This document shows, piece by piece, positions 48,898-57,599 of a DNA stretch of 64,000 nucleotides. Source of the stretch: Thuidium tamariscinum (Eukaryota > Streptophyta > Bryopsida > Hypnales > Thuidiaceae); contig OX344750.2 of the NCBI GenBank assembly GCA_947034885.2, positions 1,984,001-2,048,000 on the forward strand. The letters run 5' to 3'. The number at the start of each line of letters is the position of its first letter. The first letter of the stretch is position 1. Made by a program: the position numbers and the translations under genes. Under the pieces are notes generated by a model, which worked only from the letters and a program-made list of their open reading frames with translations, ran no database searches and had not been told where the DNA came from.

Positions 48898-49704
48898 ACC
48901 TGCGGACTAAAACAATTAAGGAATTCATTGTCATGAAATAGTTGTAGGCCCCAACTTACTGAATTTACACTTATCATAGACTCGAGGATACAATCTCTCA
49001 TCCATTCTACATGAAGAGGATAGATTCTCAAGGCCTCACAGTGAAAGCAGATAGATTAGGATAGCTTAATCTTATCCTCGACACGACGATACAAAGACAA
49101 ATCTTTTAACAGTAGATCTCTAGAAAATTTGTAGATCTCCGTTAAAAAGAAAACCACTCTTGAGAAAGCTGGTTTAACCTTTTTAAATTGTAAAAAGAGA
49201 GAAGGTGAATGCTACAGACGTGAAAACCATGATATAGTAATTGTATAATGACCTCGGTATTCTACTGGCTATCCTCGATACGATGATAAAAGTGTACATT
49301 TAGCAATCCTAGTTCAATACTCTGAACGAAAATATCATATCATAGCCGACCAAATAAAAATGACATACGTCGCTTTAGGAATGAGTCAAGAAGAATTAAA
49401 AATCAATAGGAATTTTAGTTACTCTCTAAGATTAATAGAACCTCAACACTATTCTATAGATATACAGAAAGGTTAATGTTATCCGCGACACAACGATAAC
49501 TCTTCCGTATTTGTAAACAAATTACATTCATTAGGTGGACACATTTAAACACTGAAAAATCTTGCAGTCATCGAGATACAAGGACTAACTTAACTCCGAG
49601 ACCAATTCCATGGGTGAACCGGTCTATCTTCCCTTCACTTGTAATAGTTTATGAGCGTTGATAGAATCATTCATTAATGCAATCTTATCCTCGATACGAC
49701 GATG
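48636..49704. repeat. Cluster of nine 19-bp palindromes in the leader intron of the ParB-like gene
   Basis: Positions are 48636, 48698, 48792, 48855, 48972, 49073, 49270, 49480 and 49686 (each 19 bp). Most are variants such as TATCCTCGACACGACGATA and TATCCTCGATACGATGATA. The half-site TATCNTCGA is the best-kept part. Spacing is irregular (62 to 210 bp), so this is not a CRISPR-type array. Confidence 0.9.
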
Positions 49705-51174
49705 GCTTTATTGTGAAATAATTTTTTCGATCTGGATGATCCAGACTTGCAGATGGAGATAGTCGACGACTACGACTACTCCCTTACAAGGGACCACCTC
49801 CAGCCATTCAAGAATCCTTTAAAGGACGAGCCCTTCATTTCAGAAATGGAAGAGACATACGGAACCTTATGGGAGTTCAAGAGTTACATTATGACATGGT
49901 GTTTTGGTGTGAACCGATTTAAGAAGTATGTGTACCTGCGTTATCGTGTTCAAGGAACAAATGTCTATATGCCCTGGAATACAAAAGAAAAGGTCACTCT
50001 CATTGAAGAACATCACAAGGACTATGTCGTGATCGTGCTTCAAGAAGTAGACGATGTTGGGAATGTCAAGGAGCACAGTCACTCCATCGTACTGAACGTG
50101 AATTCCTATCACGGAAAGTTTGATATTGATAATCTGATAACATTTCTAGAAGGCTCGGCGATGGAGTCTTTAAACGCGCAGTTCTTAAAAGCTGGCTATG
50201 TTCCTTGGAAGAACAGCACTGGGAAGTTGAATACCACTCGACTGCGCCTTATTTTCCAGACATTGGACCGCTACGCCATGGAACATGTCGAGAAGGAACC
50301 AGCTATGGGACGACCCTCTGAGCAGAGGCAGCGTCCAAGAAACAGTGATCCAAGCAAAACGTCTTCGGCTGGTGCAGGCTCAGGGAGCAAAGTATCTAAA
50401 CCTGGTCAGTCAAGATCTGAGCCGAAGAAAAGAGACCCTCCGCAACAAGGAGAATCCAGTCGAAAGAGAAAGAAAAGTCTTTCGGCCGCACCAGTCGGCG
50501 GTGGAAGTTCCATTTTGGCTCTTACTACTGTGTCAGCTGCTACAGCAAAATATGAACCTAAGGTTCTTGACTTCAAGAAGTTTGACGAGATTCAGAGGAA
50601 ATTCTGGGCTGAGCACAGGAAGTGTTTCCTGTTTAATGAGGAGACATTCAAAATTGACATTAAACAATGCGATGAGGCAAATCCAGAGTACGTTATTCGT
50701 ACTCTTCAGAGGGACATCGTGGAGGCCGTCAAGAAAGAGCTCATTCAACTCATTGACGTCAAGCAACGGCAAAAAGTTTGCCTTACCCCCATTGGTTTGG
50801 ATAAAAAAACTCTTGCCTTCTAAACCAAAGAAGTGGGATGAAATAAAGAATGGCCACTTCATGATTATTAACGGTCAGCACAGCATCAAAGCTTCTCAGG
50901 AGCTTCAACTAAGCGGTTGTGGGGAAGCTCAAAAGGTTGAATTGAAAACGTGGGATGCTTACATCGTCTGGTCTCTGGACGACAACCAGCTGAGGAACAT
51001 CTCAAAGTTCTACAACTACACCAATCACTTGAACCATGCTCAACCAACGTGGGGCAACCAGATTATTAGCTGCAGGAGGATTTGGGTTGCATACAAGCGT
51101 CCAAGCGACACGCTATTTAAGGACGAGATCCGAAAGAACGGAGCAGAGTGTGACCTTAAACAGTATAAGGTGAG

Positions 51175-51306
51175 TATCGTCGAGTCGATGATAACTTCAG
51201 TCAAGGCTAAACGTACATGCTTTGAGTTTCATTGGTCGTGAGTCGTAATTCACTTTACATTCCTACATGTGTTCAACAGTTGTTCCCTATCGTCGAGTCG
51301 ACGATA
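51175..51306. repeat. Two 19-bp palindromes in intron 51170-51360
   Basis: TATCGTCGAGTCGATGATA at 51175-51193, starting five bases after the splice donor, and TATCGTCGAGTCGACGATA at 51288-51306. The intron is only 191 bp. Confidence 0.95.
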
Positions 51307-52713
51307 TAGGGACATTGTTTAGCACTGCTTTACTAATGGTTCCGTTAATTTGTATTGCAGAATTTCACAGATGCTGTCATAGAGCGGTTCCAGAATATAA
51401 ACCTAGAGCGAGATGGGGCATCAATATCTGGAACTTCGGATCTCAAAAATGAGATCCAGATTATTACCTTGCCCGACGACTTATGGGCATTTTGGGAGAG
51501 CTTTCTGACGAAGCACGCTGATGGTGATCTCATTGACCCTGTGATGATGGAACCATACAAAGCGAACAAGCTCTTCAAAGCGAAGAGCATGTCACTCAAG
51601 AAGGAGTTCTTCAAGCACTGCGGGCACTTCACAGACACGGACTTTGGTGTTAGTGCGCAGCACCTCCTCGGGTTGACACCAGGACGCCTTGCGAAGTATC
51701 CCAAAGTTTCCGTCTCTTCGACTAGGGTTTTAATTCCTGACAACATGACCCACAAGGAGTGGGTGGAGCGAAGGAAGCGGAAGAAGGTTGTGCTGCAGGA
51801 CCTGATGTCCATTAACCCGGACTTGAAGTTCGTTACAGCTGGTGGTGAGGTGTTGAACGAGACTTGGAAGTCATGGAAGGCTCGTCATCAGTTTACCTCT
51901 GCTTCATGGGATTTTCTGTTAACGCATCCAAGTGCCGATTACTTCAAAAGACGTTTGAGGAACGACGCATGGCTAAAGTGTGCGAAGGACCTGGAGAAAG
52001 ATTTTCCTCAGGTGCTACACATGTTTGCGCGGTTCATGAAGTTGAAGTACCAGCTTCCTACACCGTCTGGAGGTGTGCAAATCAGAGGCATCGACTACAA
52101 CGCGATGGCACTGGTGACTAGCTCGAGTTACCGGTATCACAGCCGAGAAGTTAACTTCGCCTTGGTCGATTTGAGGGTGGCTCCAAGAGAAAAGCCCACA
52201 GCTACAAGTAGCGCCATCGACCGTTTTCTGAACTTCTTACTGGTGAATCTGTCACCAAAGATGACCGAGCCAAACGTCTGGCTCTTCATTTTGAAGGGGT
52301 CAGATGACATCGACGCCGCAAAGGCCTTTGCCCTTGTTAATCTGGAAGACTACAAGTTCTGCCTGTCCACGTATCATCCAACAAGAGCTGAACTCTTGGA
52401 TAATGTGACTAGTCGATCGACGGCTCCCAACGTGCCTCTCTTCTTCCTCTTCAAGAAGAATAACGAGTTCGCAACGTCTAGTCGGGCGCTCTTACAATCC
52501 CAATATTTCACTCTTCAATCCAATACGTACTACTGGGAGTGGGGAAAGAACACAGAATCCAAGTGGAGGATTAATCCAAGTGAACTCCGTATGGAGTTTT
52601 ATTTGGACATGCTTCAAGCTTTTGGCAAGCCGGAGGAGAACGTCCTCGGAATTTACGCGGGGGCAAAGTTTATGCTCGCTACGAAGGTATGTATTCCGGA
52701 CCCTCTTGGATGT

Positions 52714-52814
52714 TATCCTCGACTCGAGGATATCTTGTCTGAGTATTTCAATCTCTCAGAGTTAGGAAGTTGGTGATTGTTTTAGGGTGGTCAGTTATCC
52801 TCGACTCGAGGATA
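52714..52814. repeat. Two identical 19-bp palindromes in intron 52687-52870
   Basis: TATCCTCGACTCGAGGATA occurs at 52714-52732 and 52796-52814 inside a 184-bp intron. The same sequence occurs twice in the DUF7869-like leader intron, 11 kb away. Confidence 0.95.
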
Positions 52815-53992
52815 ACCATCGCAGCGACCTTAACTTGTCCTGAATAACTGAATAACATATTGTTTTACAGATGTTCGGGGCGTTCTACTACGGATTCGTC
52901 GATAGGGGTGAGGTGAAATCGTACAGGACAATATCTTATCTAGCGGATAAGATGGACAAGAACGACTTCATGATGGCGAATTCGCCATACTCTTTGGACT
53001 ACGTGAAACCTCAACCACGTGGTCCAATTGTACTTCACTCGAATTCGCCGGCGTCGCCACCCGTGAGCTTCGTTTCTCTGGTTTCGCAGACTCCAGCTTC
53101 AACTCAGGTTGGAGATAATGTCCGCCCGCCCGCAACATCACAGTCGGGTTTGGAGGGCATTGATGAATATGGAACCAACACATTCCAAATTTATCTTTGG
53201 ATGTCTACCCCAGGTGGTCAGGACAAGGCTGCAAAACCCGCACAGCCGGAACCGATTGACCTGCAAGACATGCAGATTGTGGAGGTACAACCTTCTCCAC
53301 AAGCAGCCTCAGACTATATTCCTCCAGAGGAATTCGACGTCGAGGTTGATGAGGGTATGGAGACGGACTCCGAGTTCGAGCGACAACAGGCGGAACGGAG
53401 AACGAAGTGTCGAGAGGAAGACGACTCCCTGGGATTCGGAGGCGAGGACGACTCGTTCCTGAATTCCCCTGTAAAGGAAGGGGACAAAGGATCCGATGAT
53501 GAGGATGTGGTCATGCAAGAGAGGAGGCTTCCCATCGGTGAGGTGGATGCAGAAGGGAGGCCTCTCTTCTATGATTTTGGGGATGATGACGACCCCATGG
53601 ACCATCCCCACGAATCGGATCACGACGACGACGACCACGATGCTCCTCCGAAGCAGAAGGAACTGAAACCCTTAGTCCTCCCCGATGGCAAAACGATCAA
53701 AGTCGAGAAGGACTACTGGGCAGAGTAGGAGGAGGTCAGAAGAAAGCGGATCGAGAGGACAGAGGCGTCGAAAGCGAAGGACAGGCTATTGGAGGAAACG
53801 AACGCCAAACTCATCGCTGTCACGCAGGAGTCCGCGCAGAAGATGTCTGCGATGGAGCTCAAGTTGCAAAGGCTCTCTGAACTGGTAGAGAGTCAGTTTG
53901 GTTCCACGGCTACCCAGTCGCAGCTTCCGTCGCCCGCCCCACCTGCCGTCCCAGTTCCTCCTCCAGTGCAGCATATGGTGTCGGAGACTCCG

Positions 53993-54179
53993 TATCCTCG
54001 AGTCAAGGATACTTCCCGAATCGTGTCTTTGGTAGACACGGATGTTGTGGAGTGCACACCGGCCTCCCAACTCAGACAGAGTGCGACATCACCTGAGGTG
54101 GCTGCATTTGCGGTTGCCGTACCTCAACCACGAGGGCCCGATGAAGACCAGGCTCGGGATTATCGTCGAGTCGACGATA
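53993..54179. repeat. Two 19-bp palindromes inside coding exon 3 of the ParB-like gene
   Basis: TATCCTCGAGTCAAGGATA at 53993-54011 is read as YPRVKD. TATCGTCGAGTCGACGATA at 54161-54179 is read as YRRVDD. Both fall in the low-complexity C-terminal part, in the same reading phase. Confidence 0.93.
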
Positions 54180-54430
54180 TCGCTGAAGACGCAACGAAGA
54201 AGCCATCCAGTGCAATATTGACACCTGCACCTGACACGTCTGAACAGGTGCATGAGCCTTTACATGTGGAAGACGAGGAGATGTTGGACTATGGGGAGAA
54301 CGACCTCGACGACAATGTCCACGAGGAAGCGGAAGTCCAAGTCCCTGCTCTAGATATTGAAGAGCAAGGATCTCAGAATCCGACTGAATCCGCGCAGGTA
54401 CATTCCATTGGTCCTTACGCCTTCGATTGA

Positions 54431-54931
54431 AAATGAAAAATATGGAATAAGGTGTTTGATCCTGTAGGAAGGAGATGTTCTTCGGAGAATTGTAATTCTT
54501 ATAATGATTTGTCATGTCTCACAAAAGGGAGTCGCCACTCCTTCACATCCTGGCGCTGACAGAGAACCCGTTTGTGGCGGACGAAAATGTAGTATAATGT
54601 AGAGTAGTTCTAGAGTGTACAGCCTTGACGGCTTTAAAATTTTGAAATGTATTTTATACACCGTGTAAATAAAAATCTCGGAATTTACAATCTACACAAG
54701 TGTGTCTAATTGAATTCCCTTGTCAATGTTTTTGGTTCAGCTCAAGGTTAGTGTAAGCTTGCATCACCCGCTACCCATGAAGCCAATTCCTAAAGAAAGG
54801 GCGCAGTCCAGTAGCGAGTTGCAATGCGTCACTCCGCATTTTGGCTTTACCAATCCTGCAATTATTCAGGTAACTCCAATTCTTTATTGTTTTGGTTTGA
54901 TCAGGTAGGGTCGGAGGAGGGAGGGGAGGTC
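54431..54931. other. Spacer between the ParB-like and FCP1-like genes
   Basis: It contains the 3' end of the upstream gene (AATAAA-like GTAAATAAAAATC near 54665) and a possible upstream exon of the next gene (54749-54869, before GTAACT). I could not join that exon because the following gap is too short for an intron. Confidence 0.35.
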
Positions 54932-55743
54932 ATGCGGACGATTGAGCGTCCAATCATGCCTCCGCCGAGGAGGAAGTGGCTGAACATTGTCTTCGACCTC
55001 AACGGTGTGCTCTGTCATTCCTCGTCGGCAAAATTCGGGAAAGACTTCAAGCACTACAAGGTCGAAGACAATGTTCTCAGCCATCTGTACCCGACCATCA
55101 TCGGATCCAAGGCTGTATTCGCTAGGCAGGACGTCGGCGAATTTCTGAAACAGGTGTCTGAAATCGCGAATAAGGTCGTGGTCTGGTCCTCAATGTACAA
55201 GTATAACGCGGAGGCCATCGCGGGACACTTGTTCTCGAGGTGTAGACCTCCCTACAAAGTCCTAGGACAGGAAAACTGTACCAAGATAGAGTACAGTCCC
55301 GGGAAGTTCTTCCACGTGGTCCGAAAGAATTGAACATGAAAGTGCTGAAGCATGGTCTGTTTGACACTATCGGAAATGCGGGCTCCGCGTTTTCGACGGA
55401 GGACACCCTGCTCATTGACGACTCTCCCGAAAAGAGTGTTTGCAATGAGACCGGGAACTCCATCTTCTTGGAGACCTGGAGCTACCTTCATCGGAGGGAT
55501 GATGTCCTCATGGGACAGCTGCTCCCGTAGCTCCGACGGCTGCATGTGGGGTGCAACCCCCACGGGGGGTTGCTGCGATACGTAGACGAGAATAGGATAG
55601 GCAATAACCCCCTCTCCCGCGACCATTTTCATCTCACTGAGATCCTTGAGGTCATGAGGGAGTCGGCGGATTGCATGAACACTCGTTTCGAAGTGCCCAT
55701 GGCAGGTCTCACCATCGAGAGACGCCGTCGCTGTAGAAAATAG
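54932..55743 (+). pseudogene. FCP1/NIF-type (HAD) phosphatase-like, frameshifted and with an in-frame stop
   Basis: From ATG 54932 the protein starts MRTIERPIMPPPRRKWLNI and then has the HAD nucleophile motif FDLNGVLC (Asp-x-Asn in place of Asp-x-Asp), VVVWSSMYKYNAEAI and LLIDDSPEKSVCNETGN. This is the order of FCP1-homology (CTD-phosphatase-like) domains. DLN/DVNG variants are common in plant members. The frame shifts by one base near 55320-55331 (phase change at FFHVV / ELNMKVLK). A TAG at 55528-55530 interrupts GQLLP-stop-LRRLHVGCNP. Reading then continues to the stop at 55743 with VDENRIGNNPLSRDH. It probably belongs to the same element as its neighbours. Loss of the second Asp plus the breaks make activity doubtful. 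Confidence 0.7.
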
Positions 55744-55975
55744 ATTTTTTTTATTGTAGAACTAGGCATCGAGGGAGTCCAGGCAAAATGATAACTAATT
55801 TTTTTATGTACGTAACTTTTTTTGTAAAATAAATATAATGTTTTTCCATGGCATTCTACGTTCATCTTGAAAATCTTGTGTTTCATCGATCTTGATGGAT
55901 AGCAAGTTCCACATGTATCCGTGTACTCATAGCAAGGATCATCTTCGGATTTGCATCGTTACTGTTTTATTGCAG

Positions 55976-56881
55976 TTTGGAGCTTTGCGTTCTATTCCAA
56001 CGCCAAGAAAAGAGAAGCTCACCAGGAGCCTCCTCTCGGGATCAGAGATTTTGCCCTCCACCGAATCTGATTTTGGCGGTGGGAGCTGCGAATCGATTCC
56101 AATATCCAAGCCCTACATGTTGCGTTCAACCGCTGATGCGGCATCGGCCGCCATTGACTTTTCCAAGGGGAACATTGAAGATGGCATCGTCGACAGCCCG
56201 CCGAGTCGCACTACGGGCAGGACTCCCATCTGCTCGCCGTCGCCGTTGAGACGGACATCCTCGAGCCGAGGAAGGTCCTGGTCGCCGACTCCGCAAAAGG
56301 ATGGAGCGACCAGTCGAAAGCTCGAACTCCTTGTCGAAGATGCTCTGGGGCATCCCCGCCTCGAGGATAATGTCCCGCCTTTGAATCTGTTGTCTGGTAA
56401 CCGTACCATGGCTGTGGGTTCCCAACTTGAACCCACAGATGCTTTTGATGACGTTCGCTTACCTCGACTCCGGGACAATCCAACCCGTTCCTCCAATTCG
56501 ACAGGGGGAAGGCGCCTGCCTTCCACGGACAGTCTTTTTCGTCAAAGATTTTTTAGAGAACATCGACGCTCTCTGGACACCGTGTCTACCGGAACTACTC
56601 TTCCCTTATCAAACAATGAGAAGGGCCCTCTGCCTAAACCGCCCCCACGGAATTCTAAATCGATTTCCACTTCTGCCGTTCCTCCAAGTACGCGATCATC
56701 GAAACGGAAAGCCAACGAATCTCATAGTCTGAGTGAGACTGGAACTCCGTACAATGGAAGTGGGTCACATTATTCTTCTCGACGCGAGGATATCTTAAGA
56801 GGTCTTGCAAAGCTCAAAGCCGAAAAGGCAGGGAAGGCTGTATATGTTGCTAAACTCTGCGACACTGATAAAAGAGATTAA
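55976..56881 (+). CDS. Ser/Pro/Arg-rich unrecognised exon with diverged palindromes
   Basis: An open exon of 302 codons (stop at 56879-56881) starts after a TTTTATTGCAG acceptor at 55975. The protein is disordered and rich in Ser, Pro, Arg and Thr (SPSPLRRTSSSRGRSWSPTP), ending with a short helical basic stretch (LAKLKAEKAGKAVYVAKL). I recognise no domain. Three diverged copies of the 19-bp palindrome lie in frame at 56256-56274, 56351-56369 and 56774-56792. Their right half (TCGAGGATA or GCGAGGATA) is the better kept. This ties the exon to the element upstream. Its first exon is unknown. It could be a 3' exon of the FCP1-like gene or a separate gene. Confidence 0.5.
   Translation, partial: FGALRSIPTPRKEKLTRSLLSGSEILPSTESDFGGGSCESIPISKPYMLRSTADAASAAIDFSKGNIEDGIVDSPPSRTTGRTPICSPSPLRRTSSSRGRSWSPTPQKDGATSRKLELLVEDALGHPRLEDNVPPLNLLSGNRTMAVGSQLEPTDAFDDVRLPRLRDNPTRSSNSTGGRRLPSTDSLFRQRFFREHRRSLDTVSTGTTLPLSNNEKGPLPKPPPRNSKSISTSAVPPSTRSSKRKANESHSLSETGTPYNGSGSHYSSRREDILRGLAKLKAEKAGKAVYVAKLCDTDKRD
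56256..56792. repeat. Three diverged 19-bp palindromes in coding sequence
   Basis: CATCCTCGAGCCGAGGAAG (56256), CATCCCCGCCTCGAGGATA (56351) and TCTTCTCGACGCGAGGATA (56774). Each keeps 9-1-9 geometry with two to four mismatches to the consensus. Confidence 0.6.
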
Positions 56882-57363
56882 AGTTGGTAACGCTAGTTAC
56901 TATAAATAGAATGTTACATAACCGTACATTCAATTCAAAAGGTCCACGCTTTGCATACAGCGCACTCTGTAAATGGATATAGAAAAATAGGTTAAAAAGC
57001 TGAAGAATGTTAGCCAGGGCTATACATTGAGTGTGTAAATTTTTTTGGTCGACATTAAATCAATGGTAGAATTTGACCATTCGCTCACTTCAGTGGAAAT
57101 TGTTGTGCAAACTTGCATGCTTTGAAATTGCACATCATCGTGATTCATCATTTCAATGACCATCTTTTATACGAATGCCTCCTATGAAATGTAAAAGGGT
57201 ATTCTTTGATTGCCTTCATTTATCGTTGGATTCAACAACTTTTACTTCAATGATTACAACGTACTCATTTCTGACAGTCTCAAAATCACCATTTTGTCTC
57301 AATTTAATGAATAAGGCCTTCTATGGACAACACAACTCTTAGTATAGTCCACTTCTCCATATC
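56882..57363. other. 3' flank of the accessory region
   Basis: No palindrome, gene or terminal inverted repeat matching the 38-kb side was seen, so the right border of the element is not defined. Confidence 0.35.
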
Positions 57364-57595
57364 TAGTGCTCCCTTGGACTCATCCGAACCACTGGTCCAC
57401 CCCAGTGCTTCCTTGAATTATCCAAGCCATCGGTTTACTTCAGTGCTCCTTTGAACTCATCCAAGCCACCGATCCACTCAGTGCTCCCTTGAATCATTCA
57501 AGCCACGAATTCACCCTAGTGCTCCTTTAGACTCATCCAAGCTACCAATCCATCCTAGTGCTCCTTTGGATTATCTAAGCCACCAATTCACTCCA
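57364..57595. repeat. 38-40-bp minisatellite, six copies
   Basis: AGTGCTCC(C/T)TTG recurs at 57364, 57404, 57442, 57480, 57518 and 57557, each followed by a variant of ACTCATCCAAGCCACC and ATCCACCC. Strong C-rich strand bias. Noncoding. Confidence 0.9.
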
Positions 57596-57599
57596 ATTG

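Larger units (their letters stand above)
49753..54430 (+). pseudogene. ParB/DGQHR-like domain fused to a degenerate beta-class DNA methyltransferase domain
   Basis: Coding exons are 49753-51169, 51361-52686 and 52871-54430, with the ATG directly after a CTTGCAG acceptor. Exon 1 needs one base removed, most simply in the A7 run at about 50802, to read from TPIGLDKK into LLPSKPKKWDEIK. Exon 3 has an in-frame TAG at 53726-53728. Corrected, it would be about 1433 codons. Order: an N-terminal domain I do not recognise; a basic linker with RKRKK; FMIINGQHSIKASQEL (about residue 370), the (N/D)GQHR/S motif of ParB/sulfiredoxin-like domains; then a methyltransferase-like fold in beta-class order. VDLRVAP stands where DPPY should be, followed by FLNFLLVNLSP, FLFKKN and finally LGIYAGAKFMLATK in place of the DPFAGSGTT loop. 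Both catalytic motifs are lost, so methylation is unlikely. The C terminus is acidic, then coiled-coil-like. All introns carry the 19-bp palindrome. Confidence 0.65.

Noticed and set aside
41111-49704. CRISPR-like array
   Set aside because: Repeats are spaced irregularly (30 to over 200 bp), lie in spliceosomal introns, and several spacers are themselves duplicated. The host is a eukaryote.
56455-56478. TTACCTCGACTCCGGGACA as a further palindrome copy
   Set aside because: Five mismatches to consensus and no inverted symmetry.
38000-57100. Terminal inverted repeats bounding a single 19-kb element
   Set aside because: Comparison by eye of the flanks near 38.0-38.2 kb and 56.9-57.1 kb showed no convincing inverted or direct terminal match, so borders are left open.
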